Both the position numbers and the translations under genes were made by a program. Positions 18,923-27,122 of a stretch of 64,000 nt of DNA are shown here, in pieces. Each line of letters opens with the position of its first letter. Within the stretch, counting starts at the first letter, position 1. The stretch covers positions 124,001 through 188,000 of the forward strand of contig NZ_JIAH01000006.1 of the NCBI RefSeq assembly GCF_000688415.1, read 5' to 3'. The stretch comes from Corynebacterium pseudodiphtheriticum DSM 44287 (GTDB lineage Bacteria; Actinomycetota; Actinomycetes; Mycobacteriales; Mycobacteriaceae). The notes below the pieces were generated by a model. The model did not search any database. It was not told where the DNA came from and saw nothing but the letters and a program-made list of their open reading frames with translations.

Positions 18923-19813
18923 ATGTTGCACCTCGTATTCGCTACCGGAACCGAACCCGGCAAATGGTTCCAGCGATTTCAACGTGATACCCCGCATGGG
19001 CTCAAAGCAGTGGCGGCGGATGATCCTTTCGCAATGCTTGCCGACGGTGCGAACGCCGACAGCGTAGCGCATGGCGATGCCAGTGCAGCTGATCGCTGCG
19101 AGGTAGCGCTGATGCGGTTACCTGATTCACGCATCGATGAAGCCATAATCGGCCGAGAGTTTCACGTCGTCAAGCTTTATACCGAGCAATGCGGGATCGC
19201 GGTACCGAAAGACAGCGTGTTCGCAGAAGTTGGTGAGCCCGTCGGCTCGCGAGACATCGAAGGCGAGATCATCAATTTTGTGGCAGAAAAACTTGGTCCG
19301 ATTGATGTAGACAAACTTCGTGAGTCTTTGCAAGTGGTTGCAGCCAATGTTGGGGTGACGATAGGGCCACTGCCGCTTTTGAAGATGCTGTCGAAAAATC
19401 AGATCCGTGTGCTGCCGTACAACGGCGAGCATGTAGGCGGTGCAAAATCAACAGGGGGGTCAGACACAGAACCAACAGACGGGCGCTCAGGAAGCCAACG
19501 TGCCGTGGCACAGACTGAGATCGCTTTGGTATGGAAAGTAGCTGCAGATGGGGATGCCATCCAAGATTTCGTCGGAATTGCGAAAGGGCGTAAAGCAGGG
19601 TCGACGCGGCATAGGGCGCTAAAAGAGACGCGGCAAAAGAAAAGGCCCGGGGCAGGTGTTGGGAGAAATACTGGGAACAACAGCGTAAAAGGTGTTGGGA
19701 AAAACTCTGGGAGCGGTGCCGGGAAAAGTGGCAGCGGCAAGAAAAAATCTGGAAAGGCAACGCGGGCACGTGGGCAAGCGCCGGGTGGACTGCGCAAGAA
19801 GAAACGTCGCTGA
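18923..19813 (+). CDS. Lone LysR-type effector-domain protein with basic tail
   Basis: 296 residues from the ATG at 18923 (an ATG three codons earlier is possible). Residues 1 to about 225 resemble the substrate-binding domain of LysR regulators: LVFATGTEPGKWFQRF as the first strand and helix, CEVALMRLPDSR, and a segment that would return to the first lobe. There is no helix-turn-helix in front. The last about 80 residues are low complexity and very basic (Gly, Lys, Ser, Arg), suggesting nucleic-acid or polyanion binding. A -10-like TAGCAT at 18910-18915 with no ribosome site suggests a leaderless message from 18923. Corynebacteria commonly carry this solitary domain; its ligand is unknown. 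Confidence 0.7.
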   Translation: MLHLVFATGTEPGKWFQRFQRDTPHGLKAVAADDPFAMLADGANADSVAHGDASAADRCEVALMRLPDSRIDEAIIGREFHVVKLYTEQCGIAVPKDSVFAEVGEPVGSRDIEGEIINFVAEKLGPIDVDKLRESLQVVAANVGVTIGPLPLLKMLSKNQIRVLPYNGEHVGGAKSTGGSDTEPTDGRSGSQRAVAQTEIALVWKVAADGDAIQDFVGIAKGRKAGSTRHRALKETRQKKRPGAGVGRNTGNNSVKGVGKNSGSGAGKSGSGKKKSGKATRARGQAPGGLRKKKRR

Positions 19814-19956
19814 TGCTGGGGTGTAAACTGGGGAGCCTGACGAAGGACAAATGTACTTCACGCATTGCTGCGAGTCGTACCAAAACTTTCCGGTGAACTC
19901 GACACCATAAGCTCGAAAACATTGAACTCGACATAGTCACGGGAGGACCAACAGCA

Positions 19957-20484
19957 ATGTCTGACGACTTCAACCTGCGCCCCATCCGGCCGGATGATTA
20001 CCCACAGGTTCGCGAAATTTATGAACTCGGTTTAGAGACCGGCCACGCAACGTATGAGACGGAAGCGCCAACCTGGGAGCAATTCACCCGCCTGAAAGTC
20101 ATGGAAACAGTGTTTGTGGCTGTAGAAGAGGGCAATGATTCCAAGATTTTGGGATGGGTCTCTGGTGCACCTGCCAGCCACCGACCGGCGTTTCACGGCG
20201 TGTTGGAGGATTCAATCTACTTGCACCCGGACGCGCAGGGTCGTGGCGTTTCCGGAGCGCTGTTGGATAAGTTGATTGAGGTGGCAGAAGAGCTGCACAA
20301 GTGGGCCATCCATGCATGGATTTTCCCAGAGAATGAAGGCTCGGCAAAACTGCATGAATCCCGTGGCTATGAGAAGGTCGGCACGTTTAGCCATATGGCG
20401 AAAATGACTTACGGCGAGCGCGCCGGGGAATGGCGCGATACCGATGTTTGGGAAAAGCTGCTGAAAAAACCAGACGAGAAGTAG
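19957..20484 (+). CDS. GNAT acetyltransferase, phosphinothricin/methionine-sulfone type
   Basis: 175 residues. The start LRPIRPDDYPQVREIYELGLETGHATYETEAP and the acetyl-CoA loop QGRGVSGALLDKLIE (about 94-108) followed by NEGSAKLHESRGYEKVGTF place it in the PAT/MddA branch of GNAT enzymes. These acetylate the amino group of phosphinothricin or of methionine sulfone and sulfoximine; in most genomes they probably detoxify oxidised or toxic amino acids. A GGGAGGA site lies upstream. It is monocistronic and converges with pxpC. Substrate is inferred from family only. Confidence 0.85.
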   Translation: MSDDFNLRPIRPDDYPQVREIYELGLETGHATYETEAPTWEQFTRLKVMETVFVAVEEGNDSKILGWVSGAPASHRPAFHGVLEDSIYLHPDAQGRGVSGALLDKLIEVAEELHKWAIHAWIFPENEGSAKLHESRGYEKVGTFSHMAKMTYGERAGEWRDTDVWEKLLKKPDEK

Positions 20485-20516
20485 CTTTTGGTCCGCCAGC
20501 GGCCTAGCGCTGAGCG

Positions 20517-21380
20517 CTAGTTTGTGCAATTTGCGGCCCGGAACGTCACTATAGTGCCGGGGCTTAGCTGCGCCATCTTATCGACGGATTCGCTGGTCAG
20601 TACACCAATGACAGGGTAGCCGCCGGTAATCGGGTGATCAGCACCGAAGGCCACGGGGTGCCCGCTGGGAGGTATTTGCAGCGCACCGCGCATTGCGCCT
20701 TCGGATGCTAGCTCACCGTCATAGGCTCGTTGCAACGGGCGGCTGGCTATCAGATTGACGCCGATGCGGTCCGAATCGGATGAAATTTGAAACGTTTGGT
20801 TAAACAGCTCTGCGGTCTCCGCGAACCAATCTTGGCGTGGTCCGAGAACAATGTCGAGAACCTCATGTGATTTCGGAACGAATTGTGTAGGCAGGTGCTT
20901 GATGCGTGGTAATTCCACGGTTGGGTTTTTCGCATTCGTCGGCAAACTAGTCCCGGATGTGATCGGATCCGGGCCGATACCGGAAAGCATGTCAGTGGCG
21001 ACTGAACCAAGCACTGGCTCGACCGCGAAGCCACCGGAAATACCCAGGTAAGCGCGCAACCCTGTGCCGATTTCCAAGCGGACTGTTTGGCCTTTTTGAA
21101 TATCGAGTACCGTGTTGGTGCGCATACGTCGCTTATCGACGAATACGTCCGCATCGGTACCAGTAAAAACGATGCGTACCGGCTTTTCAGCGACCACCTC
21201 AAAACCTCCGAAAAGGATCTCGATAACGGCCGAGTTTTCGTCATTTCCGAGCATGCGATTTGCACGACGGGCAGCACCGCGATCAAACGCGCCGGAGGGG
21301 CTCACACCGAGGCCGGAATAACCTGCGCGCCCGAGATCCTGAAAAGTTGCCTGTGGTCCGGTTTCTAACACCTTTAACAT
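20517..21380 (-). CDS. pxpC: 5-oxoprolinase subunit PxpC (KipA family)
   Basis: 287 residues from the ATG at 21380, preceded by GGAGAA. Landmarks are FQDLGRAGYSGLGVSPSGAFDRGA near the N-terminus and HPITGGYPVIGVLT in the C-terminal part, the cyclophilin-like carboxyltransferase-related fold of the KipA/PxpC family. With PxpA and PxpB it opens 5-oxoproline (pyroglutamate) to glutamate using ATP. Its start overlaps the end of pxpB by 7 bp, and it is the last gene of the NRAMP-like-pxpA-pxpB-pxpC operon. Confidence 0.92.
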   Translation of the reverse strand: MLKVLETGPQATFQDLGRAGYSGLGVSPSGAFDRGAARRANRMLGNDENSAVIEILFGGFEVVAEKPVRIVFTGTDADVFVDKRRMRTNTVLDIQKGQTVRLEIGTGLRAYLGISGGFAVEPVLGSVATDMLSGIGPDPITSGTSLPTNAKNPTVELPRIKHLPTQFVPKSHEVLDIVLGPRQDWFAETAELFNQTFQISSDSDRIGVNLIASRPLQRAYDGELASEGAMRGALQIPPSGHPVAFGADHPITGGYPVIGVLTSESVDKMAQLSPGTIVTFRAANCTN

Positions 21381-22000
21381 GTTTTCTCCTGGAATCGCAC
21401 GGTATCGCCGGGTTGGAGTAAAGCTGGCTGGTCGCGGTCTATATCCCACATACGCGTTTCTGTGGTGCCAATCAACTGCCAGCCGCCGGGCGAGCTTTGG
21501 GGATAAACTGCGGAAAAACCTCCGGCCAAGCCCACAGAACCAGCAGGAATAGAGGTGCGTGGTTGGCTACGGCGGGAAATATTGGCGAACACCTTTGCGT
21601 GTGGGTTCGTGAGGTCAGGGCGCAAGTACAAAAAGCCTGGCGCGAATCCAGCGAATGCGGCCGTCCAGGTCGTCTCAGTATGTGCAGTGACGAGTTCTTC
21701 GGTGCTGACACCGAGTTCGTCGGCAAGCTCGTCCAGGTCATCCCCGTTATAGGAGACCTCAATGATGTGTGCATTGCCGCTACTGTGTGCCCCGGCCTGT
21801 GCGTCCAGTTCCGGCAGAGTTATCTGGCTGGGGTTGCGATCGAATGTGATCAGCAGGGTTTGTGCGGCTGGAACGAGATCGATGATGGATTCGAGGCCTG
21901 CGCGCTGCAGTTGTGACTGGTAGGCCAGTACCTGGCCCAATGGGTCCTTGTGGTCGCTGAAGTCGATTAACAGACCTCGGTCGCCGTATGGAATTAACAT
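21374..22000 (-). CDS. pxpB: 5-oxoprolinase subunit PxpB (KipI family)
   Basis: 208 residues. The core contains FAGFAPGFLYL and the SVGLAGGFSAVYPQSSPGGWQLIG segment, marks of the KipI/allophanate hydrolase subunit 1 family. In Bacillus KipI also inhibits a sporulation kinase, but together with PxpA and PxpC this set is the prokaryotic ATP-dependent 5-oxoprolinase. The gene overlaps pxpA at its start (7 bp) and pxpC at its end, so the three are translationally coupled. Confidence 0.93.
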   Translation of the reverse strand: MLIPYGDRGLLIDFSDHKDPLGQVLAYQSQLQRAGLESIIDLVPAAQTLLITFDRNPSQITLPELDAQAGAHSSGNAHIIEVSYNGDDLDELADELGVSTEELVTAHTETTWTAAFAGFAPGFLYLRPDLTNPHAKVFANISRRSQPRTSIPAGSVGLAGGFSAVYPQSSPGGWQLIGTTETRMWDIDRDQPALLQPGDTVRFQEKTC

Positions 22001-22767
22001 ATAGCGATGCCCTCCTGTTTAAGTGCGGTGATGATTGTTTGCACCATTTCCAGGGCTTTGTGGCTATCGCCGTGGACACAAATAGACTGGCCAGAAACTT
22101 CAACTGGTGTGCCATTAACGGAGGCGAATGGCTGCCCGGTGGCAATCGCCAGGGCTTGCTTGACGACGGTGTCGACGTCGTCATGCACTGCACCCGGTTG
22201 TTTCCTGGGGACCAGCCGGCCTTCGTCGGTGTAGGTGCGATCGGCGAAGGTTTCTTCGATGACCTCGAGCCCGGCCGCACGAGCTTCACCGACGACGGGG
22301 GTGCCGGACAGGGCCATGAGTTTGAGCTGTGGGTCGACGGCCAGTATTCCGCCGATGACTGCTTCTGCCTGGTAGTTATCGGTGGCCATGCGGTTATATA
22401 ACGCCCCGTGTGGCTTGACATAGCTGACTTCCGCGCCAACCACGGAGGCGGCAGCCTTGATTGCTCCGAGCTGATAGATGGTTTCAGCGAGTAGTTCTTC
22501 GGCGTCGTAGTCTATGAAACGGCGGCCGAAGCCGGGCAGGTCGCGGTAGCCGATGTGAGCGCCGATGCGAACATCACGCTCGTGTGCTGCTTTGACGGTA
22601 TCGAGCAATACCTTTGGGTCGCCAGCATGGAACCCGCAGGCGATATTGGCGGAACTGACCAGGTCCAGTACGGCATTGTCGTTGCCCATGGTCCAGTTGC
22701 CGAAGCTTTCGCCGAGGTCGCTGTTGAGGTCGATGTGCAGGGCCGAGGTTTCGGATGCGGTACTCAT
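21994..22767 (-). CDS. pxpA: 5-oxoprolinase subunit PxpA (LamB/YcsF family)
   Basis: 257 residues from the ATG at 22767, preceded by GGAGAG; seven extra codons upstream are possible but lack a ribosome site. The N-terminal IDLNSDLGESFG, then NIACGFHAGDP and GAHIGYRDLPGFGRR, are the metal-site and active-site motifs of the YcsF family. PxpA is thought to carry the hydrolytic site, while PxpBC activate 5-oxoproline with ATP. The product glutamate re-enters central nitrogen metabolism. It follows the NRAMP-like transporter gene by about 80 bp. Confidence 0.93.
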   Translation of the reverse strand: MSTASETSALHIDLNSDLGESFGNWTMGNDNAVLDLVSSANIACGFHAGDPKVLLDTVKAAHERDVRIGAHIGYRDLPGFGRRFIDYDAEELLAETIYQLGAIKAAASVVGAEVSYVKPHGALYNRMATDNYQAEAVIGGILAVDPQLKLMALSGTPVVGEARAAGLEVIEETFADRTYTDEGRLVPRKQPGAVHDDVDTVVKQALAIATGQPFASVNGTPVEVSGQSICVHGDSHKALEMVQTIITALKQEGIAIC

Positions 22768-22847
22768 CGTGGTTGTCTCTCCTGACACAGGGATGGGGTG
22801 GTTATATGCGGTTCTGCATTGTGTGGTTTTGACGAGTTAGTTGTCGT

Positions 22848-24131
22848 TTAGAACACGAAGTCCCAGACTCCGCTGAATGAGCGGATGGCCAAAAACCAGG
22901 CAATGATTACGCCAATCATGCCCAGGACGATGAGCCAGCGTGGGTATTGGTAACCAAAGAGCAGGTCTTTCTGCCGGAATATGGCGACGTAAATAATCAT
23001 CGTGAAGCCGACGGGCAGGACTAATCCATTGAAAGCACCGGCGAATACCAGCAAAGCAGCAGGTGCAGAGCCGAGGAAAGCGAAAGTAGTAGCGGAGGCG
23101 ACAACAAAGATGATGGTGACGATGTTTTGTGCTTTGCGGAGCTTATCCTTCTTCGGGATGATGAACGTCGCCGAGGTATAGGAAGCTCCGATCACCGAAG
23201 ACAGTGCAGCGGCGAACAAGACTGCACCGAATGCACGCATACCGAAATCACCTGCGGCGGCTTGGAAAGCTTCTGCAGCTGGGTTGTCATCGACGTTCAA
23301 AACGATTCCACCAGCAATGACGCCGAGGATTGCGAGGAAAAGGACGAAGCGCATAACGCCGGTCAGCACAATGGCGGTAACAGAAGCGCGGGTTACAGCC
23401 TTGACGTTTTCTGGCCCGGTGGTGCCGGAGTCAAGCATGCGGTGTGCGCCAGCGTAGGTGATATAGCCACCGACGGTGCCGCCGACCAGCGTAGTGACAA
23501 CCACCCAGTCTACGGTTTCTGGCCATACGGTTTGGGTGAGAGCTTCACCTACCGGTGGTTGGGAGACAAACGCAACGTAGATCGTCAGCGCGAACATTAC
23601 GATGCCCAGGACCACAAGGATCTTATCCAGGGCCGCACCAAGGCGTTGGAAGAGGAAGACGATAATGGCCAGTCCAGCGGTGATGAGACCACCTAACTTT
23701 GCGTCGATCCCTAACAGGGCGTTTAGTCCAAGGCCACCGCCGGCAATATTGCCGATATTGAAAACAAATCCACCGATGCCAATCAACGCAGTAAGTAAGT
23801 AGCCCAGGCCAGGAAATACCACGTTGCCAAGTTCTTGGGCGCGTAGTCCCGAAACACCGATGACGCGCCAGACATTCATTTGGACCGCGATATCGATAAT
23901 GATTGACACCAGAATCGCAAAACCAAAAGCCGCAGCTAGCTGGTTAGTAAATACCGCAGTTTGCGTCAGGAATCCAGGGCCGATGGCAGAAGTAGCCATC
24001 AGGAAGATCGCACCCATTAGGATGCTGCGTGTTGAGGCAGTTGCTGTCGCTTGTTTTAGATTGGGCTGTTGTGGAGTGCTGTTTGGCTGGGGGCTGGAGG
24101 CCGAAGTACCAGCATTGCTTGATGAAGACAT
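22848..24131 (-). CDS. NRAMP-fold transporter of the 5-oxoprolinase operon (YcsG-like)
   Basis: 427 residues with a Ser/Pro/Gln-rich cytoplasmic head (1-34) and about 11 membrane segments. The opening ATSAIGPGFLTQTAVF matches the first NRAMP helix, but the metal-binding DPGN is replaced by TNQL (62-65), and the helix-6 MPH motif is replaced by GAH (about 228-230). The residues that select divalent metals are therefore missing, as in Bacillus YcsG, which also lies with the ycsF-kipI-kipA genes. The likely cargo is 5-oxoproline or a related small acid rather than a metal; this is inference from context. It is the first gene of the operon. Confidence 0.85.
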   Translation of the reverse strand: MSSSSNAGTSASSPQPNSTPQQPNLKQATATASTRSILMGAIFLMATSAIGPGFLTQTAVFTNQLAAAFGFAILVSIIIDIAVQMNVWRVIGVSGLRAQELGNVVFPGLGYLLTALIGIGGFVFNIGNIAGGGLGLNALLGIDAKLGGLITAGLAIIVFLFQRLGAALDKILVVLGIVMFALTIYVAFVSQPPVGEALTQTVWPETVDWVVVTTLVGGTVGGYITYAGAHRMLDSGTTGPENVKAVTRASVTAIVLTGVMRFVLFLAILGVIAGGIVLNVDDNPAAEAFQAAAGDFGMRAFGAVLFAAALSSVIGASYTSATFIIPKKDKLRKAQNIVTIIFVVASATTFAFLGSAPAALLVFAGAFNGLVLPVGFTMIIYVAIFRQKDLLFGYQYPRWLIVLGMIGVIIAWFLAIRSFSGVWDFVF

Positions 24132-24187
24132 TTCCAGGTCCTTGCTCTTAGAGGGCTGTGGGATGTTACAGGGCTATATAAGGGTGA

Positions 24188-24199
24188 CTTTCGTGAAAG
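24188..24199. repeat. 12-bp dyad CTTTC-GT-GAAAG
   Basis: A short inverted repeat close to the TATATA-rich stretch (24175-24180) that probably forms the -10 region of the minus-strand transporter operon. It may be an operator; support is positional only. Confidence 0.3.
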
Positions 24200-24217
24200 C
24201 GAGATTATTTGCTGCTG

Positions 24218-24241
24218 ACTTCCCAGCAGTTGCTGGGAAGT
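24218..24241. promoter_or_regulatory. 24-bp palindrome in the divergent pxp/GntR region
   Basis: ACTTCCCAGCA and TGCTGGGAAGT form perfect 11-bp arms around a 2-bp centre. A loop of two bases is too tight for an efficient RNA hairpin, so a protein operator is more likely. It lies roughly midway between the transporter and the GntR-type gene. Confidence 0.55.
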
Positions 24242-24265
24242 GGCATGGAACCAATATCGTGGTGA

Positions 24266-24276
24266 TTGTTGAACAA
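24266..24276. promoter_or_regulatory. FadR-subfamily-like GntR operator
   Basis: TTGTTGAACAA fits TNGTNNNACNA, the half-site arrangement typical of operators bound by FCD-domain GntR regulators. The neighbouring gene encodes such a regulator, so self- and operon-control is the simplest reading. Confidence 0.45.
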
Positions 24277-24339
24277 CGATAGCATAACTGTGGGTTAACT
24301 CACGGAAAAATCCGCAGGGGGCACATGCGTCATGAAAAA

Positions 24340-24373
24340 TTGCTAATGACAGTAAAGACGATAAAATTACTGT
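24340..24373 (+). promoter_or_regulatory. Putative promoter and overlapping dyad for the GntR gene
   Basis: TTGCTA (24340-24345), 16 bp, TAAAAT (24362-24367), placing transcription start at or just before the ATG at 24376. A 7-bp inverted repeat, ACAGTAA (24349-24355) and TTACTGT (24367-24373), covers the spacer, the end of the -10 and the predicted start point, a position suited to autorepression. Confidence 0.45.
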
Positions 24374-24375
24374 GT

Positions 24376-24996
24376 ATGATCGCTGATTCTTTGGCCCGCG
24401 AGATCACGCAGCGCATCACGCGCGGAGACCTCCGCCCGGGTCAACGCTTGCCTGAAACTCGCCTTGCCCGGCAACTCGATTGCTCACGAAACTCATTGCG
24501 TGAGGCCTTTCGTTTTTTGGTTAACGATGGGCTCGTTACACACATTCCTAATCGTGGGGTCTTTGTACGCACCCTGACGGCCGAGGCGATCAGCGAAATC
24601 TATACGTATCGTCGCATCGTCGAGTGCGCAGCCGTGGCAGAATCTGATTTAGACAGCATTGATTTGTCGCACCTCGACACAATTATTACCGAGGCGCGCC
24701 GGGCTGCAGAACATGATGATTGGCATGTCGTCGGCAGTCTCAATGCCCAGGTGCACCTCGAATTCGTGGCGCTTGCTGGAGTAGACCGGCTGGTGGAAGA
24801 CATTCGCCCGGTCATTGCCCAAGCGCGCATTGCCTTTTTGTCGCTTGCGCAGCGTGATATCCATGAACCGTTTATCTCGCAGAATGCGGAAATCATTGAT
24901 TTATTGCGGGAAAAACGACGTGACGACGCCGTCGTGGCTTTGCGGAAGTTGCTGGATATTGCACAACAACATGTACTGGACCGCCTAGATTCCTAG
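24376..24996 (+). CDS. GntR-family regulator, FCD (FadR-like) subgroup
   Basis: 206 residues from the ATG at 24376. The winged helix-turn-helix occupies about 1-68 with the GntR hallmark RPGQRLPETRLARQLDCSRNSLREAFRFLVNDGLV, and the rest is the all-helical FCD ligand domain that binds small carboxylates, often through a metal. An earlier in-frame ATG at 24325 would add 17 residues, but the promoter-like elements at 24340-24367 make it unlikely. It is divergent from the 5-oxoprolinase operon, which it probably controls, with 5-oxoproline or glutamate as candidate ligands. The regulator-operon link is inferred from position. Confidence 0.85.
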   Translation: MIADSLAREITQRITRGDLRPGQRLPETRLARQLDCSRNSLREAFRFLVNDGLVTHIPNRGVFVRTLTAEAISEIYTYRRIVECAAVAESDLDSIDLSHLDTIITEARRAAEHDDWHVVGSLNAQVHLEFVALAGVDRLVEDIRPVIAQARIAFLSLAQRDIHEPFISQNAEIIDLLREKRRDDAVVALRKLLDIAQQHVLDRLDS

Positions 24997-25015
24997 TTGC
25001 CGTTAGACTAGCACC

Positions 25016-26155
25016 ATGATGTTCCGACGCTATCGCCAAAACCGCCTGTTGCGGCAGCCAGATCCGTCGTTTCCGAGCCTAAGTCGGAAAACTGCGGATC
25101 AGCTTCGTTCCTCGCTGCGTCGCCAGCTGGCAGCTGAAGGTGCGTCGATTCGTTTTGACGGCATGTCGGCGACTATTGAACACCCGAGACGAGGCCGCAT
25201 GTCGGTGCGCCTAGATGATTTAGTGCGCCAAGTAGCAAGCTCGCAGCATCCGAAAGCGATTCCGAACCTGGCAGCGTCATTTATGTCAAGTCTTGACGAC
25301 GATACCTATATGGAACAGTTGGATACCGCATCGATTTATTCGCGGTTGCGTTTACGCCTAGTTTCGACGCGTGATCTCAGCGCGGAAGAACAAAAAATTA
25401 TTGATTCGGCGACGCTTTTCAGTTTCACACAGGATACCTCCGCCACGATTGCTGTGGATACGGCCTCTTCTATACAGACAATTGCTTTGGAAAAGCTGTC
25501 TGAAATTGATGATATTGATGCTTTAGAGCGTGCTGCGCGGACGAATTTGCGCGAAGAATTGCGCACTACTGATATCGACGTGCAATATCATAATGGTCCC
25601 GCCGAATCACCAGGGGCTTCAGCATGGACTTTTGAATCGAGCTCCCACTATCTCGGTTCGGCCCCGTTGCTGCTAGAGGAATTTATCGACATGTGGGCAC
25701 CGGAAATTGACACCAGTAATGGCTTGCTATTTTCTATGCCGACTCGACATTTGCTGTTGGTACGTGCGGTGACTGAAGGCACTGACCTGTTGGAAGGTAT
25801 CTCGCGGATGGCTCCGGTGGCTGCGCAGATTGCCGATAGTGCGGAGTCAACAGTTTCACCACTAGTGCACGTATATGACGATGGCGAGATCACTACGATT
25901 TCTAATTGGACGCCAGGTAGCCAACAAATTGAAATCGCACCAAACGCACATATCATGAATCAGCTGATCAAAGGAGGCTTTGATCCACAGGCTGCGATTG
26001 AATCTGGTGGGGGTATTTGGGAATCTGGCGAATTGCCGCCGTTGCCGGACGATTTTGAATTGCCTGATACACCAGCTGATATAGATAATGTTGGTGACGG
26101 TGAAGACGAAAACGGTCACGGTCCCGGGGATCAGTACCCGCGTCGGGACACTTAG
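25016..26155 (+). CDS. DUF1444-like protein, paralogue 1
   Basis: 379 residues, cytoplasmic (no signal or membrane segment). The C-terminal half has the order seen in Bacillus YtpQ (DUF1444): GLLFSMPTRHLLLVRAVTEGTDLLEGISRMA, then SPLVHVYDDGEITTIS (about 244-300). The N-terminal 120 residues read as helix-rich and basic; the last 40 are acidic and Pro/Gly-rich. The assignment to DUF1444 is by eye and tentative. It is clearly related to the next gene. A TAGACT at 25004-25009 lies 6 bp before the ATG and no ribosome site is present, so the message may be leaderless. Function unknown. Confidence 0.65.
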   Translation: MMFRRYRQNRLLRQPDPSFPSLSRKTADQLRSSLRRQLAAEGASIRFDGMSATIEHPRRGRMSVRLDDLVRQVASSQHPKAIPNLAASFMSSLDDDTYMEQLDTASIYSRLRLRLVSTRDLSAEEQKIIDSATLFSFTQDTSATIAVDTASSIQTIALEKLSEIDDIDALERAARTNLREELRTTDIDVQYHNGPAESPGASAWTFESSSHYLGSAPLLLEEFIDMWAPEIDTSNGLLFSMPTRHLLLVRAVTEGTDLLEGISRMAPVAAQIADSAESTVSPLVHVYDDGEITTISNWTPGSQQIEIAPNAHIMNQLIKGGFDPQAAIESGGGIWESGELPPLPDDFELPDTPADIDNVGDGEDENGHGPGDQYPRRDT

Positions 26156-26194
26156 CGACCGGCTGCGAATTACTACCAACGGCGCGAAAATACC

Positions 26195-27118
26195 ATGTGG
26201 CCTAAGAGAATTAACCCGAAACCTAGGTTTATGCCTGCCCGCGGTAAGAAAAATTGGGGCTTACCCGTTGCACAAGCTAAAGCATTGGAAATTGAATTAG
26301 AAACAACCTTCAGCACTGCAGGTATAAGCATGCAGTTAACTGGACGGAAAATTCATTTGCGGTGGCGAGAAGGCCACGAGACTAGCAGGGAGCTGGCGCC
26401 ACTGTTAGAAGACATTGCTGATGGTGCTGCCTTGTCGGCTAGTGTGGATGAATTCGTCGCAAAGATCATCCGTTACGAGACCGAAACCGTTGCGCGTGGT
26501 TTGACCTTGTCGCAGCTTTATCGCGGGGCTTTTATGCATTTGGATGCCAAGCGCGGTGGTGAGTGGGGCAGCTTTAGCCTTGATTTGGCTCGCTATCTGG
26601 TGGTTGGTGGCGCTGGAAGCTATCTTCGGCTACCGGCGTATGAGGTACGAAAAATTGACGACGACATTCAAACAATTGTGGAAATTGCGCGAAAGAATTT
26701 ATTTCGCGCTTTAGATAATGCACAAGTGGATGTGCAACGCCGACGTAGTGGGCCGGGCGGAGAGTACGCCTATGTGTTGCGTTGCTCGAACCCGCATTGG
26801 TCTTCTATGCCGCTATTTTTAGATTGGTGTGTGCAGCGTTTCATTCCTGGTGAAGAATTCGACGCTGGGATACTTTTTGCGGTGCCACAACCAGACATGG
26901 TGTTAATTCGCCCAGTCACGTACGGAAATGACTTAGCTGAAGGTATGGCAACGATGGCGGGAGCGGCACTGGCATTATTTGCGGCTGACAAGCGTGGAAT
27001 TTCGCCGCGCTTACATGTAAGCGTTGGGGGCGAAATCCACGCGATTTCCGACGTAACGGATAACAGCTATCTGCTGTACCCAACGGATTATCTGGTTGAA
27101 CGGATTAAAGGTACTTAA
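26195..27118 (+). CDS. DUF1444-like protein, paralogue 2
   Basis: 307 residues, related to the preceding gene over its length: GILFAVPQPDMVLIRPVTYGNDLAEGMATMAG and SPRLHVSVGGEIHAIS align with the matching blocks there. It lacks the acidic C-terminal extension of its partner. The beginning is strongly basic (MWPKRINPKPRFMPARGKK). Duplication followed by divergence is the simplest origin. Only 4 bp separate its stop from the stop of the large convergent gene, so the transcripts overlap. Function unknown; a chaperone- or immunity-type role for the neighbouring exported protein is one speculative option. Confidence 0.65.
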   Translation: MWPKRINPKPRFMPARGKKNWGLPVAQAKALEIELETTFSTAGISMQLTGRKIHLRWREGHETSRELAPLLEDIADGAALSASVDEFVAKIIRYETETVARGLTLSQLYRGAFMHLDAKRGGEWGSFSLDLARYLVVGGAGSYLRLPAYEVRKIDDDIQTIVEIARKNLFRALDNAQVDVQRRRSGPGGEYAYVLRCSNPHWSSMPLFLDWCVQRFIPGEEFDAGILFAVPQPDMVLIRPVTYGNDLAEGMATMAGAALALFAADKRGISPRLHVSVGGEIHAISDVTDNSYLLYPTDYLVERIKGT

Positions 27119-27122
27119 ACCG

